Source of the DNA: Atrichornis clamosus
Taxonomy: Eukaryota > Chordata > Aves > Passeriformes > Menuridae
Assembly (NCBI GenBank): GCA_013400975.1
Contig: WBMZ01000407.1
Span: 372,001-436,000 of the forward strand
Reading direction: 5' to 3'
Length of the DNA stretch: 64,000 nt
The position numbers were made by a program, and so were the translations under genes. Within the stretch, counting starts at the first letter, position 1; each line of letters opens with the position of its first letter. The notes beneath the pieces were generated by a model. It saw nothing but the letters and a program-made list of their open reading frames with translations, did not search any database and had not been told where the DNA came from. Shown one piece after another: positions 13,880 to 24,896 of the stretch.

Positions 13880-15830
13880 CTTAGACCTGCTCTTTTCTGG
13901 GAATAGAGATGAGGCACTATCAGAGATTGAGAAGATGGAGCAAATTGATTAATTAAAAAGTAGTAAATCATCAGCCCCACATGATTTATGTATAAAAGAA
14001 TTCTGAGGAAGATTAAGAATGAATTAGTTGAACTGCTAACAAAGATATGCACTCTCATTAAAACCAAGCTCTGTTCCAGAGGATAGGCAGGTATCTGGGG
14101 TTTATCCTATATTTAGACCAGTAAGCATTACATCTGCACATTGCAAATGGTCGAAACAGGAATTTAAAAGGGAATAATAAAACACCTGGAGGATCGTGAT
14201 GTGAGAGACTTTAATGAGAACGGGTTCAGCAAAGGAAAACCATGGCTCACTACATTGCTTAGAACTCTGTGAATGTGCCCATAAAAAGAAATAAGAATGA
14301 ACATCCTGGATCAGACCAAAATTCCCTCTGGCCCAGCATCCTGTCTGTGTCAATGCCCCGTCATGGCCACAAAGGAAAGAGAGCAGAATAAAAAGAGTTA
14401 GATAACCCTTTTCCCCTGGATTTGATTGACAGGAACAAAGGCCAGGTTTGAATTTAAGGGGGTCACTGCTGACATACTGACATCATCCCTTTCCCAGAAA
14501 CCAGTCCTGAACCTAGCGGTGCTCAGAGGCAGCATTTGCCCCACTCACAAAAAGGAATTGGGTGGTGATATAAACAATGTTTTCCTAAAAAGTATTAAAT
14601 GGGACTCTGGCAGGTTAGATGTTGTTAGAGCAATAACCAATTCCTGAGGGATAACTGCAACAGTAGTATTTTCCTCTAGTGAGGCCACTGGATTGTTTTG
14701 TCTGCTGCTCTTCACTCCTCCAGCCATACATTTCCTTGCTGGACACACTTCTGCTAGCCACGGTGTTCTCACTCACTCTTCCCATTAGCTCCCACTCCTT
14801 TGCTGACTGGTTTTGTTGCAACTGAGGCACAGGCCTCAGGCACGGGCTCTCAGTTCTCAGGAGAGGCTTAAACCACTTCTGGTATTCGCATATCTTGCAA
14901 AAGGCTTGAACTCAAGTTGTTTTTTTTTTTCCCCGTGTAACATTTGTATTTTGGTGCTATATACACTTCCTGGATTGACTCATTTGGACAGTCAGTTGAC
15001 ATGGGCTTTCCCACATTTTCTCCATGTGATGAAGCAGCTCCCTTTGTAAGAGAAAAACATATAATTTTCCTTAAAAAACATAATTACAATATGTACCAAA
15101 GAAAGTTGTTTCTGGCTTGCTCACCAACCTTTTCAGTCTACCTCCCTTCAACTGCATTGAAAGCCAAGGTGCTCTTTCCCCCTGGGGATTCCTGGGAATA
15201 TTTCCTCACCTTTAGGTTTCAGCTCCCAGGCTTATGAGACGAGCTGCCTGACATAATGTATTTTGACTTTTTAAAAGCATGTGACAAAGTCTGTCACAAG
15301 ACACTGCTGGACAGGCTAAGTAGTCACATATGGTGACAGGGCAAGTATCCTCATAGATCAAAACCCGACAAGGAAATGAAAAGGCGGAGGGCTAAGTGGT
15401 CAGTTTTCATCCCAGTAAAAGGCCAGCAGCTGTGTTTCTCTAAGTTACCTCTCAGGTCGTATGCTAAATATCTTTATTAATGATCTAGGGAGAGAGAGGT
15501 GAAGGATTAGGTGGTAACACTTACAAATGACGTGGAATTACTTAAGTAATTTAAGCTGTAGCACACTGTTACAAACTTTTGTGTGATCTAAACAAGCTAC
15601 TCAGATAAAAAAGTTCATTCCTGATAAGTGAGAAGTTAATATGTAGAAGAAAACACACAAAAATGTTATCCTCCAACTAAAGGGGAAAACCCTGAACATT
15701 GCTGTTGGCAGTTCCATAGCAGAAGTCATTTGAGATGCTGTTATGGTAGAAAAAGTGAACAAGGTGCTAGAAGGCGTAACAAATGGGGCATTAAAAATTA
15801 ATTACTGAACTTGGCCTTTGTTGTGTATAG
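13880..15830 (+). mobile_element. Old CR1-like LINE, ORF2 relic, interrupted
   Basis: Decayed reverse-transcriptase code is readable on the + strand in pieces. Near 13955-14000 is a remnant resembling the motif before the finger domain (KSSKSSAPHDL). Near 14220-14270 is NGFSKGKPWLTTLL, matching the HGFxKGxSCLTNLL block. At 15251-15325 is MYFDFLKACDKVCHKTLLDRLSS, matching the YLDFSKAFDKVSH catalytic-A block. Near 15465-15490 is LNIFINDLG, matching NIFINDL. Many stops and frameshifts make it inactive. Blocks that are normally about 20 residues apart are separated here by roughly 970 bp, so other DNA has inserted between about 14275 and 15240. The weak 3' limit is set where similarity fades. Confidence 0.72.
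14290..14372 (+). mobile_element. Ancient amniote repeat fragment inside the CR1
   Basis: The stretch gaacatcctggatcagacca...ctggcccagcatcctgtct resembles a widespread reptile/bird interspersed repeat whose core reads roughly 'tgggtcagaccaatggtccatctagcccagtatcctgtc'. I know the core but not its family name with certainty. It sits at the left edge of the DNA that splits the CR1. Confidence 0.45.
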
Positions 15831-16419
15831 ACAGATGATAGCATACAGCATAATATTATGGAGAAGTTTGCCCAGCTAACAAAGTCTGATCCATGATGAC
15901 AATTTCCTGTTTTCTTTTGTCTTTATCCTGCTCATACATCTTCTACTATCAGAGATGCACTGACCTTTATCAGGAATAATATACTTTGGGAAGGCTAAGG
16001 CTTCCAGAGGGCTTCAGATCTTACTAGAAACAGTTCAGCATCAACCAAGCTACGATTGGCAAAAACCTCTTTCCTATCTCTTCTCCTTCCTTTGGTAGTT
16101 AGTTAAAATTCACATCTAAATGACATAAATTAAAAATCTCAACTTTGTGTTTAGACTGTGAAATCGTCAACATTTTAAACATGAATTTCAAAATTCATAT
16201 GTTACTGAAATGCTTCCTCAAGTTGGGGCTCTTATGAGACTTATAAATTATTCTTGCATAGAGAAGTCACCTGAGACTAACCTAAATGAAGTTAACATAG
16301 ATTTTAAAAATTATTCTTGCAGAAGAACAGGGAGTGGTGGGAATAGATGAACAGATGGGAAAGGGAGAAGAGGAGACTGAAGAAAAGGCTAATTAGGTAA
16401 TTGAGGCTAAGAGGCTATT
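15831..16419. other. Intronic sequence, nothing assigned
   Basis: AT-rich DNA between the CR1 relic and the tRNA-like segment. No gene or repeat recognised. Confidence 0.5.
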
Positions 16420-16500
16420 AGAGCTGACCCAGTGGTCTACTGGTAGTGCAGTTCAGGGACTTGAATTTGGGATTGAGTTTGGTCCCTCATTCCCAGGCCA
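16420..16500 (+). repeat. tRNA-like relic, possible SINE head
   Basis: A polymerase III A-box-like word (tgacccagtgg, 16425-16435) matches the consensus at all but one position. A degenerate B-box-like word (agtttggtccc, 16476-16486) follows 51 bases later, somewhat more than the usual tRNA spacing. The stretch cagtggtctactggtag resembles the D-arm of tRNA-Glu. This could be an old tRNA-derived SINE head or chance. It is not a functional tRNA, because no acceptor-stem pairing is apparent. Confidence 0.3.
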
Positions 16501-16868
16501 ACACATGCTCCAAACACCGTAAGGACTCAGTTTTATGTGTATGATCTTGTGAGTAGATGTTTTCCAGCCAACATAATCTGGAGGAATTGTATGTCAGATT
16601 ACAGTGGAGGTAAGAAAGAATTATGGATCAAAATGCTGAATTTGGTCATGAAGATACTAAATTATTATGCTAATGGATAAATTGTTTGGTGAAATTCTTT
16701 GGAATTCATTTGAACTGTCTGTTGGAGACAAAATTATTGAAATGAACATATTTTGAAGAGATTCTTAATAATTAAGTACATCTCACCAAGCAGCCTTTCC
16801 TGAAATTTGTCCAGACTATGATTCTCTCAAGAATGAGTTTTCTTTCCAGAGGTAATAGACAAAGGACC

Positions 16869-16891
16869 TAAATGACCTAAAAGGTCATTTA
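16869..16891. promoter_or_regulatory. Inverted repeat with everted AGGTCA half-sites
   Basis: A perfect 10-bp stem (16869-16878 and 16882-16891) flanks a 3-base A spacer. It contains TGACCT and AGGTCA, the nuclear-receptor half-site, in everted orientation. Whether any receptor binds is unknown. Confidence 0.4.
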
Positions 16892-19800
16892 TTTTAAGTG
16901 ATCCCATTACCTTGTTTCTGGCCAATTTGAAGCTGGTATGCTTGTGGTGTGCCAATCTTGTCCCCTTCTCTCTGTCTCCTGACCTACCTTCTTTTCCAAT
17001 GCAGTCAGTGATACACGTTCTTCTGGATTTTATTTGCTTATTTTCTCCCTAATGTCAGTATATTCAAACTGTCTTCTGAAGTTGTCAGTAGAGTTGCTCT
17101 TTTATGACCAGAAAGTCTGGTACAGGTCAAAGCCAGGACAGGCATTGTGCTGAGATGGAATATTTCTTGTCCTCACCTTTTCCTAGTACAACATTATTTA
17201 TGCTGACTTTATTCTTTTAAATTTTTCCACTTATTTACAGAATTTGTGGCTACTCTTTCTCAATTGCTTCCAAACCCTCTGGCTTTTTTCTTTGCTGCAT
17301 TCCAAACTTTGGAACTGCAATGGTGGGTCACTCTGTTTCTTCCCTTGTTCCTTACCTTACTCAGTGATTCTTGTCACAAATTCTCCTATGCCAATTTAAG
17401 TCTTTAGTCTTATTTTGTTTTTTTATTTGTTATTTCTTTTCTCTCAGTAGCTGCATTGCAGGATATAAATTCTGACCCCTGCATCCTTCTCTTGCATTCA
17501 TGATACCTTCAGAGGATCCCAACACATGTATGACTAAGTAGTATTTTTGTGGAAAGTCAGCTTTTCTCCTTTTTTTTTTAATTTATGAACACTGCATAGA
17601 GATATTTCTATTGAAACAATCCATGGCTGGAATACCTGTGGTCAGTAGGCAAATCATATTTCCACAGCAGAAAAAATCAGCACCATTCATTATCCCTGCA
17701 GCTTAAAAGAGAGTTTCTATGGAATAATTGCAGTATTGGAACTACTGCTTCAGGGGAAAGTCACTGCAGTTTAAGATTCAGCAACTGGACAGACTAAACA
17801 AAGGATGGAGAAGGGAGTATAGCTTTGGTTCTGAGGGTAGGCAGTAGGGAGGAAGAAGGTGAGCTGGCTACTTTTCTACTGGAAATCCCACTTGTACCTG
17901 CTGATGGCAGAAGATTTTGGATTTTGCTCTCGGCTGACAGGTCCTCATATTAAAGTCTTTTGTCAAAAGAGTGCCCAATTTAGATCTCTGTGAACAAGTT
18001 TCATGTTTACGGGAGATAGACAAGTGATGAGTAATGGACAGCATAGCCTGAAACCTTCTCCCATAAAACCAAATTGAGATTTGGAGAACCTGAAGCAACA
18101 CTTCATTTTGGGGATCCAGTGCTGCCCTCTCTTATATGAAGTTGCTTAAAAATTCAGTCATTAAAAAGGTTATTTCTTGCCAGCTTATAGTTTATCAGCT
18201 CTCCCTTTCATTACCCTTACGCTGGCAAACTGAAGGCTGGTGACTTCATTTCTGCCAGCAGAACCTGGGGACAGGTTTTTAGCATTGCTTCGTATCTGGT
18301 AATCACGAGCCTTCCATACTGCTCCCCTGTGCTTCCCACATGTTTCACCCTTTCCTCAGCATTTCTTGTCGCTCCTAAGAGTAATGACTTCCACTGGTTC
18401 CCTCTGGTTTTAGGCAGAAAAGGTTTTCTTATGTTTTTGATATTAATGTAATTGTAGGACTTACAAGACTGGCCTGTTGGACTATATTTGTGTAAGGTAT
18501 TCTGCAAAGAGAAGACAAAGGACATTTCCTACTGGTTTTTTTTATTTATTGTTTCTCTTCACCACTGAGATTTTCTTGTCAGAACACTGCTCTGTTTTGA
18601 AGATACAGTTTGGATAAAAACCTTTCTTAGCAAGTTCTTTCTGAGTGTACCCAAGATATAAAATTTGGGAAACAGCTCTCATAACATTTGCTCATGAAAA
18701 TCTGATTCTAGGTTTTGGCTTTCAAGTAGTAAAACAGTAGTAATGTACCTTCAGGATATTTTGTTATCTTATCATCAGCTGAGGGGCCCTATTCATCTGA
18801 TGCTCTGGTCTCTTTAATAAAATATACCAGGTTGACTAGCACTTATCCAGTTACCCAACACCATATTTATCAGAAACATTTCACATGCAAAGTCTCTTTC
18901 TCAAAAAAACAAACCAAAACTAAAAAAAGCCACCCCAAAAACACCTTTCCAATTTGCATTGAATTAATGACAATGTAGAGAAAAAAAAAAGTTAAAAACT
19001 CAGTGTTTTCTCCTTGAAGATGTAAAGAATGAAGAGACTTTACAGGCAATCTTTGTACAGTTCATTATTATTTGAATTTCCTAACAATCTTGATAGAGGT
19101 TGCTTAATTATTTCAATTAAAAAATGTCAGCTGTAGGCTTAATCTGTAGAGTTCCCGATTTTTCTGAAATTGTTTTACATAATATTTTGATTTTTATACT
19201 TAGGAAGAAGAAACAAGGTACTGTTAGAGGTAGAAAACCTTGAGGTCTCAAGTTATTTGGAGAACATTCTAATACACAGAAGGAAGAATAAAAGCAGGAA
19301 TTATTTTACGGTATCTGAAACTGAGTTAGCTGTGCCAAAACCCATTCAGTTGTCTGCAGAAAATATTTAACACCATCTGACATATTCACTGTCACTCCCT
19401 GCTCTGTGAATCAAATATAAAATTATGTGCAAGAAAAAAACCCTACAAACTTATTTTGTCACAAGTAAGCTAGGAATTTTGAAGATGGTCAGTTCCACTT
19501 GTCAACAAGAATAAGCAAGAAGAAAAATAATGGTTTAGACTAACAGAGAAAGAAATCAGGAAGGCCTTCAGTTGGAAAAGGCTACCTCCCAGAAGAGAAG
19601 TTTGCTGCACATGATTTACATACTTATATTTTGTCCAGAGTTTGTTGGATTTCTTACAGTTAATAACTAGGGACATTCAGGAATAAAATTTGAGCACTCG
19701 GAAAGAGCAGCCAAATCTAGTATTTAGGGTAATGTTAATAAAAACCTGGAAGTTATTTTTCAAAGTTGAACTGGAATCAGGTTTTGGGTTGTTAGACTTA

Positions 19801-21654
19801 ATTTCATCTGAGGTTGTGACTCAGGCCCACCCTTTCGAATTCCACGCGAAAGCTTGGAAATCTGTAAATCAGTTAAATAGTATCCATACATGTGCAAACT
19901 GATGGCAATTGAAAATGATCACCACAGTGTGTCACCACAGCTAACACTACTTCACAACTTGAGCATTTCCCTACAAGTCAAATCCCTTAATTTTTCTTTT
20001 GGACATTGATTTTTTACAGCACCTGCAGCTTTTTGTTTTTGCTCCAAAGATCATCATTTTACTCTGAAGTCTCCTGACTGTGATATGTCTAACCCAATCC
20101 TGTGAAGGCAAGGAACTGAATAATTACTTTACAAGTGCCATATTAAAAGCAGTCCAAAGACTATTTATGCTGCTCATTAAAGTCATTGGGAATTTGGCTG
20201 GGCCAGAGCTCCCTGCTTTGGTCATGCAGTAGGGAGGGGAAGGCATTCCAAAAATTGTTATTTTGTAATTATTTGTGTTGTGGTACCACAAGAGGATTGC
20301 TGAGCACTTGTATAGGTTTAAAATTTAGAGAACAGATGCCACAAAGAAGCACCTCCGCTAACCGCAGTGTTTGTCCTCCAAAGTCTTGTTTAATCGCCGA
20401 TCTTCAAATGGAAGTAAGATAGTAAAAAAAAGTAAAAATGGCAAGAAAAATAATAAAGTTTGATTTTAAGGTCAAAATTATTAACGTTCAAGTTAAAATT
20501 ATGTTCAATTTAGAAGGGTAGATAGGATGAAATTTTCAATGCTCAGTTATACCCCTCACTGCTTCTTGCAGCAAGGAGTAAAATCCTGGGCCTCTGAAGT
20601 CATCAGGTTTTTTATACTGTCTAAGGACTACAATTTTAATTTTTACTTTTTGTACATTAGCAAATTTGATCTTATTGTACACTTCCAAAACAGAGTAAAT
20701 GTCCTGACTCCAGACTGCACTGTAGCAAACAGAGAGGAACAGGCAAGCATGTGTGCATTTATACTTGGGGTAACAAATCTGCTGGGTAGGAGGAGAAGAC
20801 ACTCAAACCCACTGGCTCAAGCCTTTGACTGGCATTGGACTGTGAGTATCACAATAGAGAGAAATTCTCCATTTCTGTGCTTCTTCCTTTGACAGAAGGA
20901 GTTCTGCATTTATCTTTTAGACCAAGCAGTCTGAATTTGTTTCAAAATGATGTAAAATATCAGGCTTCATTTCTTTAAATACATCTCAAAACCAGACTGG
21001 ACGTGAGTTTCTTGTACGTTATTCTCTGTGGCTGTACTTTGAATTGGGGTGGTTCTCCTTTAAAAAAACAATTCAGGAGCTCAGAGATCCAGGCAGTTGT
21101 GCATCAATTAGCAGGATGCATTGCTGAATGTGAGCTGCCTGGAAATGCAAAGGGGCAAATCTGAGCACTAAGGTTTCCACCACCATTTTACTTTACTACC
21201 TCTAGCTACAAATCGGCTTCATTGTGACTCAGAGCGCAAGAAGTTGGTGCATTTCTGCAGATCCGTGATAAGATATTTTTCTTTAGTAAGAAATGCAGTT
21301 AGACTCTGCATTCTGAATCTGTTCCTGCCAGGCCCTTGATGCATTAGTATTCCACTGGCAGCTGCCTGTAGGTAGGAATATTGTTTTTGTCCATAACCAG
21401 AGGGAACAATCAGACTAAGCCGTTCCCCAGCTATAAACCAGCCAAAGTAATTGGGTTTAATTTTAATTTTTGTAATAGCTTTAAATTAATAGGAGCAGCT
21501 GCTGCCACAGTGTGTGGGTGTCCTTTTCCAGAAGGCATAGAACAAAAAAGGGAAAGAGTAAACAATAGTGTGTCTAGGACAAAAAAGGTTAATTCAAGAA
21601 CTGAGCAATGTCTTTTCGTTATCAAAAACTCAGTTGGTGATATCTAACACTGTG

Positions 21655-21697
21655 TCTCTTTTCTTTCTTTTTCTTTCCTTTTTTTCTTTTCTTCTTT
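21655..21697 (+). repeat. 43-bp pyrimidine tract
   Basis: Only C and T over 43 bases, TTTC-rich. Confidence 0.9.
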
Positions 21698-21792
21698 AAT
21701 TCCTTGATAAGATCTCAATCTGATTAGACTCCTGTGTGTAAAGATGTGTTGTTGGTATCTAAACGCTAACTCTCTTTCTCTATATGACTCAC

Positions 21793-21848
21793 AAATAGAT
21801 TAGCAGTGACAAAGTGCTAGGAGAGATAAAAATAGATTAGCAGTGACA
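21793..21848 (+). repeat. Pair of 19-bp direct repeats
   Basis: The word aaatagattagcagtgaca occurs at 21793-21811 and again at 21830-21848, 37 bp apart. This is probably a small local duplication. Confidence 0.8.
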
Positions 21849-22590
21849 GGAGTACTATTATAATTATTTTTGGAAGATATGGTTTGAATTAAGAGTTTGG
21901 GCACTTTTTGCCCTGAGAGGGTGAATTTAAACCCAGGAGCTGAGGATGGTTTCTGCTGTTGTGTCAGACACCAGATAGTGAAATGTCAATACCAGATGTC
22001 CTAGACATCAAGATTAGCCATAATAGCCAAATGCAGCCATAAAGTGATGTGTCAAAGTGGATAATAAAACAGATGCTTAGCTTTTATAATGAAGGGGAAA
22101 GGGAATGGAATATCAAAAGTGCCTTTAATACATTAACAAAGTTGTCTTCAACTTGCTTAAAAGTAGAACGTTATTGAACCAAGGAGAACTATGTGTCATT
22201 TAAACATTAACTATCAGCAGATGAATTTCAATTAGCATTAGCCTTTCTAAAATCCTGAATTTCCTCCTATTGGTCTCATTTTACATGAATTTTTTATAGC
22301 ACAAAGTGAGGCTTGTCCTTTATTATTTCTCCCATGCTAATTTGGAAACAAATAAAGTTCAACAACTCAGCAACATACTGTTTAAACTTGCATTATGGTT
22401 TGAGGACTGGGAGCTGGAATACATTTACCCACTGCCATATCATCTGCTTGATTTGAGATCAAATGAGGGATGTCCTATAGCACTCCAGAGTAAGGGCGAA
22501 TGACAGAAATATGTTAAGATACTGAAGAAAACCATTAGGTAAGAGTACTGCATGCAGATGGCTGGTGGCATTTTTTCCCTACTGATACTT

Positions 22591-22604
22591 AAAAAAAAAA
22601 AAAA
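22591..22604 (+). repeat. Poly-A run of 14
   Basis: Fourteen consecutive A, about 90 bp left of the CR1 fragment. No target duplication is evident. Confidence 0.9.
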
Positions 22605-22691
22605 TTTGTTTTTCTGTCCTTTATATCTGTGGCTTAAATGTAATTTTCAGATCATACGGATAAACAGGTGCTTTATTTAGCAAAAAAATTA

Positions 22692-23312
22692 ATCAAATCA
22701 CAGATTTCATTAAGTTGTGAAAGTCCTTTAATATCATTGAGTCCAACCATTAACCCAGCCCTGCCAATTCCACCCCTAAACCATGTTCCCAAGTGCCACG
22801 TCTACATACCCCATAAATACCTCCAGGTGACTTCAACACTTGTCTGTACAGCCTCTTCCAAAGCTTGACAATCCTTCCATTGAGGAAATATTTCCAGTCT
22901 AAATAAATCCACTCTAAACCTCCCCTGGCACAACTTCAATTCTTTTACTCTTGTCCTGTTGCTTGTTATTTGGGAACAGAGACCGACCCCCACCTGACAA
23001 CAACCCCCTTTCAGGTAGGTGTAGAGAGTGGTCAGGTCTCCTCTGAGCCCCCTGTTCTCCAGGCTCACCCCCCCAGCTCCCTCAGCTGCTCCTCACCAGA
23101 CTTGTGCTCCAGACCCTTCCCCAGCTCCCTTGCCCTTCTCTGGACACACGCCAGCCCTTCAATGTCTGCCTTGCAGTGAGGGGCCCAGAACTGGACACAG
23201 GATTTGAGGGGTGGCCTCACCAGTGCTGAGCACAGGGGGACAGTCCCTGCCCTGGTCACACAGTTGCTGGTACAAGCCAGGTGACATTGGCCTTTTTGGC
23301 CACCTGGGCTCA
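22692..23312 (-). mobile_element. CR1 LINE, ORF2 C-terminus and 3' end
   Basis: Read on the minus strand, 23259-23065 encodes CSALVRPPLKSCVQFWAP followed by an RVQRRA-like and a GLEHKSxEEQLRELG block. 23068-22802 encodes SLENRGLRGDLTTLYTYLKGG followed by LKLCQGRFRVDLFRLEIF. These are the classic last blocks of the CR1 reverse-transcriptase ORF. The two frames are offset at a run of seven G (C on the + strand, near 23067-23075), which marks a frameshift. The 3' end follows at about 22735-22692 (ggttggactcaatgatattaaaggactttcacaac). The element is 5'-truncated and inactive. It looks younger than the other CR1 copies here because long frames survive. Confidence 0.92.
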
Positions 23313-24264
23313 GCTGGCTAAACTTCGGTCATGATGCTGAAGTAAATTATTGAGGCCATGAATGTTCAAGAAGCAGGGCATTCAAAGGGGCAGATAAATT
23401 CTTATTCTGACTGTAATTAACTGCATCACTGGTTCTTTATTGTACTTTCTCAAGAAGATCTCAATTCCTTTCTGCTTCTCTTTGTAGATCCTGAGTCTAG
23501 CTGATCAGATTCATTAACTGCTGCTAATTGGCAAACATGTACCTGTATATAATGAGAGGGTTTTGTCCTCTAATTCGTATTAGCAATGAGAGGCCAAAAC
23601 TGATGTTCTGCAGCAGACCAGCTTCTCGGAACTATTACAAAGAGTCACATTACTGGTGCTATGTCTGTAAATCTTGTTATGTTTTTCCCTCACTGTGATT
23701 CCAGTTCAGCTGAGATCTGCTCCAATCATTAGATGAGACCTGTTTATAATGGTGTGTAATTGAATCAGGTAGAGTCTGCAGGACCACAGCATTTTGTTGC
23801 CAAACATGACTGCTAAGTTAGTTATATCAAATTACAAGTGCATGGCATGATTGGAGGCTATTCGTGTCTGAATTATGCTGGAAATTCCATCTAAGATATT
23901 AAGAAAGAATACAAACAGAAATAGTGAATGCCTCTCATTCATTGAAAAAGTTTTTTTATCCCACATCTGAAAAATTTTTCATTTCTCTTGAAAAGTGACA
24001 GAATAATTGGAGTTGTGTGAGAGATTGCAGGCAGATATTTGGTATTTCTCAAAGAGATGCCACCTTGATAACAATGACATAAATGTCTTTATCATAATTA
24101 TTTACCATCATGTTTATTCATTTATGTCTTGTCAGATAAACTAGAAATGTTGAGGAAGGCAGCAGTCCAATTTGGAATGGGTGCAAATATCCTTTTCTCC
24201 TTTGTTTTCTATTTTAAGACCCCTTTATTTTCCATATCATGAAGTTTTTTGATTGATTTTTGTT
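23313..24264. promoter_or_regulatory. Candidate conserved non-coding block upstream of the exon
   Basis: No gene. The 23390-23860 part has homeodomain-like and E-box-like words (taattaactgcat, gctgctaattgg) and no repeat signature, which suggests an enhancer-type element. This is inferred from composition only. Confidence 0.22.
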
Positions 24265-24302
24265 TTGGTTGGTTGGTTGGGTGGTTGGTTGTTTGGTTTT
24301 TA
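24265..24302 (+). repeat. GGTT tandem tract
   Basis: Repeated GGTT/TTGG units with small variations. The transcribed strand has many GG doublets spaced by TT, so a two-tier G-quadruplex is conceivable. It lies about 600 bp before the AGBL4 exon. Confidence 0.85.
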
Positions 24303-24874
24303 ACCTTGAGAATTTATCTTTTCTTCCATTCATTGACTAGATGTTGATTTGTGTTCCCTGACTATTAAGAATAAAAAAAAAAATGCATAAAGATGGCCTG
24401 AATTTCAGTATCAGTTTTGTCAGTGTTGCCTTATACTGACATTCCTTCATTAGTTAACCATCTCTGTGCTGGTATGAAGTAGACCTGTAAGAAAGGATGT
24501 AGTCCCACTCCAGACAGAGGTTTGACTGGAGCCTGCGTGGTGATATGAGGTTGCACCAGTTTGACAGTGAAGTAGAGGATGCTTGGACAGCTGTGCATCC
24601 TTTCCACTTTGTGGGAATGGGCTTCCCTGGTTGTGTGCTGCTGTGGTGACTCTCCCAGCTTGGGCAGCTGCGGAGAGCTGCACTCCCTGTGGTGACAGTG
24701 GCACAGGAGCTGTGCCATGCACGGGCCCTGGCTGGCCCAGCTCTGCACAGGCTTTGAGATCACCTCTTCAAGCTATTCCACTTCGTTTACTTTAGAGGAA
24801 ACTGGAACCTCTCACGGCCTTTTTGTTCAGATTTCTTATGTCCATGTATACACGTGTCAATAAATACATACACA
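24303..24874. other. AGBL4: Intron immediately before the AGBL4 exon
   Basis: Moderately GC-rich at 24520-24780, with overlapping open frames on both strands that look like chance frames and have no recognisable domain. No repeat is recognised. Confidence 0.5.
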
Positions 24875-24896
24875 TACATGTGTTTTTGTTTTTCAG
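24875..24896 (+). promoter_or_regulatory. AGBL4: 3' splice site of the AGBL4 exon
   Basis: A run of T with a few G and C (tgtgtttttgtttttcag) leads into the AG at 24895-24896. The next base, G, restores the AGBL4 reading frame. Branch-point candidates lie upstream in the ctcac/tacatac segments, but I cannot choose one. Confidence 0.85.

Larger units (their letters stand above)
16501..22691. other. Intronic sequence with a few small elements
   Basis: About 6 kb with no recognisable gene. It contains an AGGTCA everted repeat (16869-16891), a pyrimidine tract (21655-21697), a 19-bp direct repeat (21793-21848) and an A14 run (22591-22604). Open frames at 18217-18525 and 20527-20892 show no family resemblance. 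Confidence 0.55.
1..24896 (+). other. AGBL4: AGBL4 upstream intron, 3' part
   Basis: This stretch is intron by inference, because the exon at 24897 opens with a partial codon and has a good acceptor. The previous exon is not visible, so the intron is at least 24.9 kb, in line with the very large introns known for this gene. Open frames here are short, lack family resemblance and use codons without coding bias. Individual repeats and candidate elements are listed separately. Confidence 0.8.

Noticed and set aside
14297..14345. Possible protein-coding or tRNA gene in the repeat core
   Set aside because: The word pattern fits an old interspersed repeat better, and no cloverleaf or frame is present.
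16425..16486. Functional tRNA gene
   Set aside because: The B box is degenerate, box spacing is off and acceptor-stem pairing is missing.
24450..24795. Overlapping open frames just before the AGBL4 exon, possible upstream exon
   Set aside because: No similarity to CCP6 residues expected before the exon. The frames owe their length to locally higher GC.
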